Positions 1 through 7,106 of a stretch of DNA of 14,694 nucleotides are shown in pieces. The notes beneath the pieces were generated by a model. That model did not search any database. It saw only the letters and a list, made by a program, of their open reading frames with translations, and was not told where the DNA came from. Positions within the stretch are counted from its first letter, which is position 1. Each line of letters begins with the position of its first letter. This DNA is from Legionellaceae bacterium (GTDB taxonomy: Bacteria; Pseudomonadota; Gammaproteobacteria; Legionellales; Legionellaceae): contig CANJFK010000002.1 of the NCBI GenBank assembly GCA_947473535.1, positions 1-14,694 of the forward strand, read 5' to 3'. The position numbers and the translations under genes are program-made.

Positions 1-134
1 ACTTTGAGTCGGTCTACTGTTGCAAGCGGTAACAAATTGCCTTGTTGAACTACGCGTCTTGAAAAATCGTAGGACATGCAATGCGTGAGAGACAGTGCTA
101 GACTGAAAATAATGAGTACGGATCGAAGTTGCAT
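1..134 (-). CDS. bamE: BamE (SmpA/OmlA) outer-membrane lipoprotein, 5' part only
   Basis: The complement reads from an ATG at 134 and stays open to the window edge, giving 44 residues. They form a lipoprotein signal: basic Arg4, hydrophobic core at about 6-16, and LTHC at 16-19 with Cys19 as the probable lipidated residue. The mature start then carries the BamE-like segment VVQQGNLLPL followed by a DRLK stretch; a QGN motif at this place is typical of BamE. BamE is a small lipoprotein of the BAM complex that inserts beta-barrel proteins into the outer membrane. The divergent bamE-fur arrangement is common in gammaproteobacteria and supports the call. Odd point: His at the -1 position of the lipobox, where Gly, Ala or Ser is usual. 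The C-terminal half lies outside the window. Confidence 0.82.
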   Translation of the reverse strand, partial: MQLRSVLIIFSLALSLTHCMSYDFSRRVVQQGNLLPLATVDRLK

Positions 135-139
135 TTTCT

Positions 140-168
140 TTGCCTGCAATGAAAAATTTCGCCATAAT
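140..168 (+). promoter_or_regulatory. Candidate sigma70-type promoter of fur
   Basis: TTGCCT at 140-145 and CATAAT at 163-168 are separated by exactly 17 bases, matching the consensus at 4/6 and 5/6 positions. Transcription would start near 175, giving a leader of about 70 bases before the fur ATG. No convincing Fur-box palindrome was seen in this bamE-fur intergenic region. Predicted by eye only. Confidence 0.5.
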
Positions 169-245
169 AACATGCAATATATCGAATAGGAACGAGTCCG
201 GCATAACGACTTATTTTTGCGGACTTGTTTCATACAAGGAGCTAT

Positions 246-662
246 ATGGAAGAGAGCCAGCAGTTAAAAGATGCAGGATTAAAAATCACAATGCCACGTT
301 TGAAAATATTGCAAATTCTTGAGCAAGCCGTCGAGCATCATTTGAGTGCTGAAGATGTATATAAAGCGCTTTTAGAACTGGGCGAAGATGTTGGCTTGGC
401 TACGGTCTATCGTGTACTTACACAATTTGAAGAAGCGGGGCTGGTTAATCGCCATAATTTTGAAGGTGGTTATTCGGTGTTTGAACTGAGTCAGGGTGAG
501 CATCATGACCACTTGGTTTGTGTTAAATGTGGTCGCGTTGAAGAATTTATTGATGACGTCATTGAGCAACGTCAAAAAATGATTGCCGAACGTGCCGGGT
601 TTAAAATGACTGATCATGCTCTAAATATTTATGGCTTATGCCCTGAATGTATATTGTGTTGA
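246..662 (+). CDS. fur: Ferric uptake regulator Fur
   Basis: Iron-dependent DNA-binding repressor of iron uptake and related genes, 138 residues, cytoplasmic dimer. The N-terminal winged-helix domain contains AGLKITMPRLKIL (10-22) and the recognition segment GLATVYRVLTQFEEAGLV, closely matching E. coli Fur. Metal-site elements are visible: HHLSAED (31-37), Glu80, the HHDH cluster (86-89) and Cys92-x2-Cys95. The dimerisation part ends CPECILC, so Cys132, Cys135 and Cys138 close the protein without the His-rich tail of E. coli Fur. An in-frame TTG at 225 would add seven residues, but the ATG at 246 is preferred because AAGGAG (236-241) lies just upstream. It is divergent from bamE, the usual neighbour, and has its own candidate promoter. 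Confidence 0.96.
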   Translation: MEESQQLKDAGLKITMPRLKILQILEQAVEHHLSAEDVYKALLELGEDVGLATVYRVLTQFEEAGLVNRHNFEGGYSVFELSQGEHHDHLVCVKCGRVEEFIDDVIEQRQKMIAERAGFKMTDHALNIYGLCPECILC

Positions 663-690
663 TGCGATAGCTACCATCTCGTTTGTCCTG

Positions 691-719
691 TTGATTTTAT
701 TGCTTACTTAAGGGATAAT
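691..719 (+). promoter_or_regulatory. Candidate promoter of the 585-residue membrane protein gene
   Basis: TTGATT at 691-696 and GATAAT at 714-719 are spaced by 17 bases (4/6 and 5/6 matches to consensus). The predicted transcription start is near 726. That would leave the in-frame TTG at 728 almost leaderless and favours the ATG at 758 as translation start. It also implies that this gene need not depend on fur read-through. Confidence 0.5.
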
Positions 720-757
720 TTGCTCATTTGTTTTTCACTCTCCTCGTCGGGTCACTA

Positions 758-2515
758 ATGATACCTTCTTCCCAAGATCTAGAAATGCCACCTCGCCAAC
801 AATATATTCAGAATTTCCACGGTGATCTCCGGTTGATAGTCGACACGTTTGAGCAATATGGGTTGGACATTAAGGATTATCTCGATCCCGAGTTTCAAGA
901 ATTTTCAGAGGATATTAAACAATTACGAGGCAATCAACTTAATAACCTTATCGGTAGCATGCTTGCTTGTGCAGGCAGTCTATTTGCTTTTTCCATGAAT
1001 GGCGCAATTGCGGCCCAGTGTACATCATTGCCATTGGTTCTACGTGCCACTGTAGCCTCCTCGCCACTATTAATAGGTGGTTTTTTGCGCGTTTTTTCAG
1101 CCTATCAAGCAGACCAAGGTAGAGGAAAAGAAAATATTTTGCAGTTGCTGGGCTTAAGCGTGCTTGGGATGATGGGTAATATCATGATTCTGAGGTTGAT
1201 GATAAAAAATGAAGATTTATCCACCATTACACCAGAGCATTGTTGGCCATTGATCGTATCGGGCGCTTTTATCGGTCTTGGGTTAGGTACTTATTCATCG
1301 GGGATGACACTGGGCGCACGCACCGCAGCTAATAATTCAATTGATTTGTGGCATGACAACCTGCAAGAAATTTCTGATATTGTGAGAGCTGCACTTGTTG
1401 AAAAAGGCCGTATTCCCCCCGCTCAAATTATTAAAATTCAACCGGGATTCATGTCAAAAGCAATATCGTTTATTTTGCGTCAACATGCCGCCATCTATTC
1501 AGCTATCATTGCAGGCGTTGCCAATACGTCACCAAGTATTCCGATTACGATCAATGCCTATGCTGACACATTTGGGTTGAGTAACAGTACGAGAACGGCT
1601 TTATTTGCCGGGATCCAGATCATGGCCATGCTGGGTATCTATAGGCTTCTCAATAACCCAATGTACGATCAATTACTGAAAAATAATAAGCAATTAACTC
1701 CCGAGCAAGCAAAAAAAATTGCAACGTACGGTGGGCAAGCGCTGTTTGCAAGTGGTTTGACATTTTGGGATGAGATCAAACAGTTAACCTCTGATGATAG
1801 GAGAGAGCTTTGGTCCGCCGTTGTTCTGTATTCTGCGTCCTATGGTGTGCTTACGTCGATCACTACCACAGGCGTATTTACCATGATGCCAAGATGCGTG
1901 CCTCGTGTAGATGCGTCTTTAACTATCGCACGTGCTATTGCGGTTTCCTCTCTATGTCGTGTGATTCCGTTAATCAATTCATCGTTAACACCAACGCAGC
2001 TCAATCAAGGGTCATTGTTGATCATGAGTATGGCGTTGGGAATTTTTGCTTGCGTGGATAAAAAAAATATACCTGAAAGCATGATTTATATTTATGCTGC
2101 ATTCTGTGGTGTCGTGTGTTTTGCTGTAGTCGCACGTCTCGTCGACAAGACGCCTAACAAAGTGGGTCTTGTGACTGGCGCTTCCAGTGGCGTAGGTGCT
2201 TTTGTGGGCGTTCCGTTGAGTTTGATGATGGCGTGGTTGCAAGGATATAATCCGACTGACGGTGTGTGTCCTAACGGTGTGCCGCATGAAACGATGTCAT
2301 TGCAATTATTGTTGCCAGCCATTGTGTCCGCCATGGCATTATTATCGTTGTATATTCCAGCGGTCAAACGACTCAGACATCATTTTACTCTATTTAAGCC
2401 AGTATCTACGGAAGTACCGTTAGAGTGTAAAGACGAGGATAATATTGAGCTACATCAGTCTGCAGATTTACCTGTTCGACATTTCAGCCCAAGGGGTCTT
2501 GTAGAATCACAATAA
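758..2515 (+). CDS. Polytopic inner-membrane protein, possibly a remote MFS/NarK-type transporter
   Basis: A 585-residue protein with a hydrophilic N-terminus of about 60 residues. Many hydrophobic segments follow (about 62-88, 91-115, 128-149, 163-185, 245-265, 280-297, 353-378, 390-407, 418-433, 441-460, 468-494, 515-535), then a charged C-terminal tail from about 537. A long soluble insert (about 190-240) separates the first group of membrane segments from the second. The pattern of about 12 segments with a central loop fits the major facilitator superfamily. The Gly-rich segment at 470-484 (LVTGASSGVGAFVGV) faintly recalls the second signature of nitrate/nitrite porters, but no motif is strong enough to assign a substrate. 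ATG 758 is chosen over TTG 728 because of the promoter position; ATG 785 (residue 10) is also possible, and none has a good ribosome-binding site. The last 9 bases overlap the convergent amidohydrolase gene. Confidence 0.6.
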   Translation: MIPSSQDLEMPPRQQYIQNFHGDLRLIVDTFEQYGLDIKDYLDPEFQEFSEDIKQLRGNQLNNLIGSMLACAGSLFAFSMNGAIAAQCTSLPLVLRATVASSPLLIGGFLRVFSAYQADQGRGKENILQLLGLSVLGMMGNIMILRLMIKNEDLSTITPEHCWPLIVSGAFIGLGLGTYSSGMTLGARTAANNSIDLWHDNLQEISDIVRAALVEKGRIPPAQIIKIQPGFMSKAISFILRQHAAIYSAIIAGVANTSPSIPITINAYADTFGLSNSTRTALFAGIQIMAMLGIYRLLNNPMYDQLLKNNKQLTPEQAKKIATYGGQALFASGLTFWDEIKQLTSDDRRELWSAVVLYSASYGVLTSITTTGVFTMMPRCVPRVDASLTIARAIAVSSLCRVIPLINSSLTPTQLNQGSLLIMSMALGIFACVDKKNIPESMIYIYAAFCGVVCFAVVARLVDKTPNKVGLVTGASSGVGAFVGVPLSLMMAWLQGYNPTDGVCPNGVPHETMSLQLLLPAIVSAMALLSLYIPAVKRLRHHFTLFKPVSTEVPLECKDEDNIELHQSADLPVRHFSPRGLVESQ

Positions 2516-3208
2516 TTGCATTAGCTCCCGTAAGCTAATGGACAGGGCGTCCACTATTTCGTCGAGCGATTCTGCATCTTGTAACAAGGCTTGGTTAATT
2601 TGCAGCTCAATGCCTAAATAATCCCGCTCAACGTACCGTTTACGCAATGAATTGATAAAGCCTTCATTAATACAGGAGGAAGGATAATTCATGCGTATGC
2701 GATAGGCTGTTTGATGAATAAGCAAACTGCTCCATTGCCGAGCAACTTCTTTTTCGCCATGCCGATGTGAGTCATATAAAAGGCCTATCCCTGCATTACG
2801 AATGTTTCCATTGAGTACGGGCGCGAAGCTGTGGATGGATAGGTGTAATACCTGTTGGTTTGAATCAATACTTGCTTGAATTAAACCCTTCGTCTGCTGA
2901 TGAAATGGGTGATGGAATTGGGTGAGCAGCTGTTGTTTTTCTGTTTTTGACAGTAGCTTTGTGTAGTCTGAAAAGCAATGAGTGTGGTTACCATTGCGGT
3001 TACAATCAACTAACAGTCGTGTTACGTTACTTTGCGTATATTCGCAGTTTAACGACTCGCTTAACCGTTTGGCAATAGCTAAGGAGCCAAAATCAATGGC
3101 GTGATGAGACTCTAATATGGACTTGTTTTTCTCAAATAAGTGTTGGTATTCTGGCGGCACTGTATTGACCGCATGTTCACAACTGATGATGAGTATTGTT
3201 GATTTCAT
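2507..3208 (-). CDS. N-formylglutamate amidohydrolase family protein
   Basis: Family enzymes hydrolyse N-formyl-glutamate (or a related N-acyl/N-formyl amino acid) to glutamate and formate; the real substrate here is unknown. The 233-residue protein shows the family pattern: IISCEHAVNTVP (7-18), the SHHAIDFGSLAIAKRL stretch (34-49), LLVDCNRN (65-72), HLSIHSFAPVLNG (122-134) and IGLLYDSHRHGEKEVA (141-156). The conserved His and Asp residues expected for metal binding are present. No signal peptide is visible, so it is probably cytoplasmic. The ATG at 3208 is chosen over an upstream in-frame start at 3241 because it overlaps the TGA of the preceding GCS2 gene as ATGA, a sign of translational coupling. 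Its 3' end overlaps the convergent membrane-protein gene by 9 bases. Confidence 0.85.
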   Translation of the reverse strand: MKSTILIISCEHAVNTVPPEYQHLFEKNKSILESHHAIDFGSLAIAKRLSESLNCEYTQSNVTRLLVDCNRNGNHTHCFSDYTKLLSKTEKQQLLTQFHHPFHQQTKGLIQASIDSNQQVLHLSIHSFAPVLNGNIRNAGIGLLYDSHRHGEKEVARQWSSLLIHQTAYRIRMNYPSSCINEGFINSLRKRYVERDYLGIELQINQALLQDAESLDEIVDALSISLRELMQLL

Positions 3209-4428
3209 GATGATTGTAATTGTTGGTTGTCTACCAGACAATCGCCAAGTTGGCGATAGACACGCGTCAAATTAGGTCGCGTGTAATCACCCTGACAGGC
3301 ATGTAAAATGCGCTCACTTAAATTGTTATGGCGCAAAATATGTTCTAAAGCCAGTTGACTGGTGTTATCCAAGTCATGGGCCACGGACTCAAGCAACATC
3401 GACCATGCGTCCCTTGCGGTCATCGTGCGTTTGGGCAGTTGCCATTGCTCTAATACGACGCTGTCGTCGATACATGTAGCCAAACCGTTTTTGATTGTTT
3501 GGGTGTAAATTGATTTTAAACGCGGTGTGTCACAGATCTTTTCTAAATGTAGGTGTGAGTTCTGATTCCATTGTTTAAGGATAGCATGGATAGCGCGGGC
3601 AATTGCAACATCAGCTGTTACACATTCCTGCGAATCAATGATACGAATTTCAATTGTTTGGTCTTGGAATTTCGGGATCGCGGCACGGGAGTTTAACCAT
3701 TCGTGTTGCAAAATCTTTTGTGGATCGAATGGGCTAATGTCGTGATACATTGGCGTTAAAATGTTGTCTTGGTACTGCGATGATGACCGGATAAATTCGG
3801 GAATAATATCACCACTAATCGATGGAATGCGTTCGTGATTTTTTCCATAAAAATAGAGGCGTGAATCTTGGCATCCTGTTGAATGACCATCAAGAAAAGG
3901 GGTGCTCGCGGCCAGTGATGGTATTAAAGGGAGAAGCAAGCGAATACTGTTGTGTAGATGGAAAAATTCTTCGTCATTAGCAAAAGGTAGGTTGACGTTC
4001 ATGCTTTGTAAATTGGACCAACCATGACCTTGGCAGTTAAAAATCGTATCGTATTGCTGATCAATCGATCGATTACCATGCGACCAACGTTTGGTTTCTG
4101 TTAATGGATCCATCCATGGATGAGCGCCGGTGGGTAATAATTGCAAATTATATTGTTGTAATAGTGGCTGTAATTGCAAAATTGTTTGTTGAAATTGATT
4201 GGTGATGGGGGCTTCTGGTGGTTTTAGTGCATTGTTTTTTAATTCTAGCACGTGCAAAACTAATCCATTACTGACGGTGATGTCCTCGAGCGCAACGTTA
4301 CTGACAGGTTCGCCCGCCAGGCAATTTAGTATGATATCGCTTTTAGGCTGCACATTTAGCGTGTGTCGGTCAACCAGCATGTACTCGATTTCGATACCTA
4401 GTACGGATAATAATGAGTAATTAGACAT
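3205..4428 (-). CDS. GCS2-type glutamate-cysteine ligase / carboxylate-amine ligase
   Basis: A 407-residue member of the GCS2 branch of the glutamine-synthetase-like ATP-dependent ligases, which join the carboxylate of glutamate (or a similar acid) to an amine. The N-terminus carries the GxExE motif (GIEIE, 11-15) expected to bind metal. LELKNNALKP follows at 61-70, then WSNLQSMNVNLPF (137-149), TPFLDGHSTGCQDSRLYFYG (176-195) and the EIRIIDSQE segment (260-268), all in the order seen in the family. A possible AGGA ribosome-binding site lies 9 bases before the ATG. It is translationally coupled to the downstream amidohydrolase. Some relatives make gamma-glutamylcysteine; others (YbdK-like) have weak or unknown activity, so a glutathione role is not assured. 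I see no glutathione synthetase gene in the window. Confidence 0.85.
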   Translation of the reverse strand: MSNYSLLSVLGIEIEYMLVDRHTLNVQPKSDIILNCLAGEPVSNVALEDITVSNGLVLHVLELKNNALKPPEAPITNQFQQTILQLQPLLQQYNLQLLPTGAHPWMDPLTETKRWSHGNRSIDQQYDTIFNCQGHGWSNLQSMNVNLPFANDEEFFHLHNSIRLLLPLIPSLAASTPFLDGHSTGCQDSRLYFYGKNHERIPSISGDIIPEFIRSSSQYQDNILTPMYHDISPFDPQKILQHEWLNSRAAIPKFQDQTIEIRIIDSQECVTADVAIARAIHAILKQWNQNSHLHLEKICDTPRLKSIYTQTIKNGLATCIDDSVVLEQWQLPKRTMTARDAWSMLLESVAHDLDNTSQLALEHILRHNNLSERILHACQGDYTRPNLTRVYRQLGDCLVDNQQLQSS

Positions 4429-4503
4429 AACCCTGTTTCCTGCGAATGCGCTCTAACAACCGTGCATGATTTGTTGATAAGGTAAAACTCAATGGCGTGT
4501 TTG

Positions 4504-4980
4504 TCAATTGCTGATTACTTTCAATGATAATTCGAGCACAAAATGTGCTACGTCTTCTGGCTGTTGCGGATAATTTGTACATGCCTTTACATCAATCGGT
4601 TTGTTAATGCGTTGGCCAGACGTTTGAGATTCTACGATCATTGCTTTTATGTCTTCGCCCATCGTGCAGATGAAATAAACATCCGATTCGGGACGTCGTA
4701 GAAATTGCGCTTGAAATGATTTAAACGCTAGGGATATTTTAGCGTTTGCTTGCTTGGCGTGGTAAAAGCCGTGTAATCCACCAGCCAGGTCGGCTCCTAC
4801 GGCTAAAGCACCAAAGTACATTGATTGTAGATGATTTTTGCTGCGTCTATTTAATGGCAGTTTAATGACAATCTCTCTATCGTTCAAGGTGATTAATGTC
4901 GGTTTTAAATGGCCGATTAGGGGTACTTTAAATTGACTAAAGTACCACAAGAAAAATTTAAATCGGGTGAACTGCGTCAT
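4504..4980 (-). CDS. DUF4442 hotdog-fold protein, putative thioesterase
   Basis: A 158-residue protein with the DUF4442 pattern. A basic, aromatic N-terminus (about 1-20) precedes a beta-rich part and the segment RSKNHLQSMYFGALAVGADL (46-65), where hotdog thioesterases place the helix carrying the active site. Later residues give the expected alternating strands (KISLAFKSFQAQF, DVYFICTM). Related proteins are believed to hydrolyse acyl-CoA or other acyl thioesters, but DUF4442 members are mostly uncharacterised, so the substrate cannot be named. No signal peptide is convincing. The ATG overlaps the TGA of the upstream BON-domain gene as ATGA, so the two are probably co-translated. It is followed by a 75-base gap and the GCS2 ligase gene on the same strand. 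Confidence 0.75.
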   Translation of the reverse strand: MTQFTRFKFFLWYFSQFKVPLIGHLKPTLITLNDREIVIKLPLNRRSKNHLQSMYFGALAVGADLAGGLHGFYHAKQANAKISLAFKSFQAQFLRRPESDVYFICTMGEDIKAMIVESQTSGQRINKPIDVKACTNYPQQPEDVAHFVLELSLKVISN

Positions 4981-5534
4981 GAAACATCCTTTGTTGCTAT
5001 GCGTAGATTTGAAATAATTTTTTTCACGCCATGCACCGCATTGGCACGTTTCAAAATGGCATCAATGGATTTCGTGGCTTTCACTTCGCCGGTCATAGTG
5101 ACTACGCCATTGACTGTTGTAGCATTAATCCCTACCAATGGAATTGATTCATCATCCAACACTTTTGCTTTAAGAACAGCTGTTTCTATTTTTGCGGTAA
5201 TATAAGCGTCAGTGAGCGCTGTGTTGACTCGCTTAATTTCTAAATCGTCTGTTTCAACTGATTTAACGCCTTTGGTATCTTTTGCAAGTCTTAATGCGTC
5301 AACAAAGGCTTGCCTGTCTTTGACATAACCGCGTAAATTTACAACCCCGTTTTGAGTCGATACTGAGATTTTTAATGGGTTAAGATTTTTATTTTTGGTA
5401 ATTTTGGTTGTAATTTTGGTTGTAATAACCGAATCACTGAGTTCTTGTCCTATCCCTTTCAAATCTGTCGCTTGGGCTTGATTAATAAAAAGGACAAAAA
5501 TTGTAACTAGGATGAGGTGGAGTAATGGACGCAT
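4977..5534 (-). CDS. Periplasmic protein with two BON domains (OsmY-like)
   Basis: A 185-residue protein with a Sec signal peptide (hydrophobic residues 4-18, likely cleavage after AQA at 20-22). Two BON domains follow, at about 33-102 and 110-180. Each has the DxxITxKI start and the xNGVVxLxGxV core: QNGVVNLRGYV near 61-71 and VNGVVTMTGEV near 141-151. BON domains are thought to bind phospholipid or other envelope components; the E. coli relative OsmY is an osmotic-stress periplasmic protein. The ATG at 5534 has a GAGG ribosome-binding element 5 bases upstream. It heads the minus-strand set BON, DUF4442, GCS2, amidohydrolase. A linked function is not evident because this member is exported while the others appear cytoplasmic. 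Confidence 0.88.
   Translation of the reverse strand: MRPLLHLILVTIFVLFINQAQATDLKGIGQELSDSVITTKITTKITKNKNLNPLKISVSTQNGVVNLRGYVKDRQAFVDALRLAKDTKGVKSVETDDLEIKRVNTALTDAYITAKIETAVLKAKVLDDESIPLVGINATTVNGVVTMTGEVKATKSIDAILKRANAVHGVKKIISNLRIATKDVS
5399..5422. repeat. Two exact 12-base tandem units inside the BON gene
   Basis: TAATTTTGGTTG occurs twice in direct succession. On the minus strand it encodes TTKITTKI (about residues 38-45) at the start of the first BON domain. The domain length stays normal compared with other BON proteins, so this is local low complexity and not a recent expansion of the fold. Confidence 0.6.
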
Positions 5535-5564
5535 TGAAACCTCGAAATCAGTTGAAGTGCCCGT

Positions 5565-5614
5565 ATTATATCATTTGTTGTGCTATTATTACATTGGTGG
5601 CTGTGACATATAAT
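5565..5614. promoter_or_regulatory. Divergent promoter region with two TATAAT -10 elements
   Basis: The 102-base space between the divergent BON and hydrolase genes holds a perfect TATAAT on each strand: at 5570-5565 for the minus-strand gene set and at 5609-5614 for the plus-strand gene. Neither has a strong -35 match; TTATTA at 5586-5591 is spaced 17 bases from the plus-strand -10. Back-to-back spacing of about 40 bases would let one bound regulator affect both directions. Read by eye only. Confidence 0.45.
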
Positions 5615-5636
5615 AGGTTTTTCTTGTGTTTTATTG

Positions 5637-7106
5637 ATGTTGCGGCGCATGGTTTTATGTGTCTCTCTTTGTGGGGCAGGGGGTGTGATCTTGTCAAAAC
5701 CAAAAGTATATGCAACGGGTTTAAATTTACCTTTTTTTAATACAGAAAAAACAATCAATGCTAACCCCGACTCCGACATGATTGCGCGCAATGCATTGCG
5801 TGTATTGATGATGGGATGGTGGGAAGACGACAGTTGGCTTGGCTTGAAATCTTGGCAGGTTTTTAAAGCAGTATTTATAAATCGCGACCCTGAGCTACTT
5901 CGCGGTATGCGACAAGCTTTTCAAGATGGATTCAATAATATTCATGTTGAACTCAACAGGTTGAAGCCCAAAGGAAAAAAACTGAAGCAAGCAGAGTTTT
6001 TTTTGAGCAACTGCCTGAGCTTATTGCCGTTTGCTGATATTTCGCAGCATCAATCGTTCAACATTCCACAATATATTGATGAAGCCTGGGTGATGGTGGA
6101 ATATAAAGTGGTCCCGATTGAGCTAACACCAACATCCGGTGTTGAAAAACTATTTATTCATGATCGTGATCGAGTATTTGCATATGGGCTAGAGCCTGTC
6201 GATAACGATGAAGCAGAACCTCATTTAATCTTTATGGGAACGACTTATCCCGCAGGCCAAGGGTTTATTACCCAAGTGTGCAGCGATTTAGAATCCGATA
6301 CGCCTGGCGCCTCATTATATCGCACGGGGCGTGATAAAATTACGAGTTGGCTTGATAAACAACAGAAAAAAACACACGTCTGTGGCATGAGCTTAGGTGG
6401 CTCTTTATCCTTACTCTTAGCGTTGGATCAGGGCGAAAAATTATCGCGGGTTGATGCGCTTAACCCACCGGGTCTTTATGAGTCATGGATAAAAAATCCC
6501 TTCGATAACTGGGGCAGTTGTAGTGAACAACCACCTGTTTATATTCAAAAACAAGGGCGAGATCCGGTGTCTTTTTTTGGTATATGGAAAAGTGAATGGA
6601 ATATTTTCCACGTCAGGCCGCCTGAAGATAAACAAGGCCCTAATGGTTTGACGGATCATGCATTAAATTATGCGGGTTTTTCGAAAACTAAATTTGTGAA
6701 AATTGACACGGATGAAGATAATCAAACAAGAAAACGGCGCAATTTTTGGGTTTATACCGTTATGAGAGGCGTAGCTTATTGGCTCATTATGGTCCCTTTT
6801 CGTTATTTGGTGTTACCTGTACTGCGTTATGTCTGGGATCACAAGTTAGCAATCACATTACTTATAGCTTGCGCGGTTATCTTGCCTGTCATTCCAACGA
6901 TTGCCGCGACAATTATTGGTGGTACACTTACTTTGTCTGTTGCAATCTATCTGATTTACAAATTAACCAGCATGGCTCAAATTTTGTTTGGTTTTAATAC
7001 AGTAAGCCCCCCGCGATGCCATGACCCACTATTATTTAATACGAATGAAGAAAATGATGATGACTCTATTGAGCCAAGTATAGATGGTAGTGAGCTTAAG
7101 GTTTAA
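5637..7106 (+). CDS. Membrane-associated alpha/beta-hydrolase (lipase-like) protein
   Basis: A 489-residue protein I do not recognise by name. It starts with a short basic segment and hydrophobic stretch (about 6-20) that looks like a Sec signal, with possible cleavage after VYA (24-26). A central domain has a nucleophile elbow, GMSLGG (250-255, Ser252), preceded by the FMGTTYPAGQG segment (199-209), as in serine lipases and esterases. Candidate acid and histidine are Asp309 (GRDPVSFFG) and His341 (LTDHALNY). The last third has hydrophobic segments at about 371-399 and 404-447, so it is probably membrane-anchored, followed by a very acidic tail (NEENDDDSIEP). ATG 5637 is used; a TTG one codon upstream and an ATG at 5649 are alternatives, and no good ribosome-binding site is visible. 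Its stop overlaps that of the convergent gene. Substrate unknown. Confidence 0.6.
   Translation: MLRRMVLCVSLCGAGGVILSKPKVYATGLNLPFFNTEKTINANPDSDMIARNALRVLMMGWWEDDSWLGLKSWQVFKAVFINRDPELLRGMRQAFQDGFNNIHVELNRLKPKGKKLKQAEFFLSNCLSLLPFADISQHQSFNIPQYIDEAWVMVEYKVVPIELTPTSGVEKLFIHDRDRVFAYGLEPVDNDEAEPHLIFMGTTYPAGQGFITQVCSDLESDTPGASLYRTGRDKITSWLDKQQKKTHVCGMSLGGSLSLLLALDQGEKLSRVDALNPPGLYESWIKNPFDNWGSCSEQPPVYIQKQGRDPVSFFGIWKSEWNIFHVRPPEDKQGPNGLTDHALNYAGFSKTKFVKIDTDEDNQTRKRRNFWVYTVMRGVAYWLIMVPFRYLVLPVLRYVWDHKLAITLLIACAVILPVIPTIAATIIGGTLTLSVAIYLIYKLTSMAQILFGFNTVSPPRCHDPLLFNTNEENDDDSIEPSIDGSELKV

Noticed and set aside
140..322. 60-codon plus-strand open frame over the fur promoter and fur start
   Set aside because: Overlaps fur in another frame, has no ribosome-binding site, and covers the candidate fur promoter.
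758..2515. Firm assignment as nitrate/nitrite transporter NarK
   Set aside because: Only a loose Gly-rich resemblance in one segment; the diagnostic porter motifs are not clearly present.
5399..5422. 12-base tandem repeat as a phase-variation tract
   Set aside because: The unit is a multiple of three, only two copies exist, and the BON domain has normal length, so slippage would not switch the gene off.
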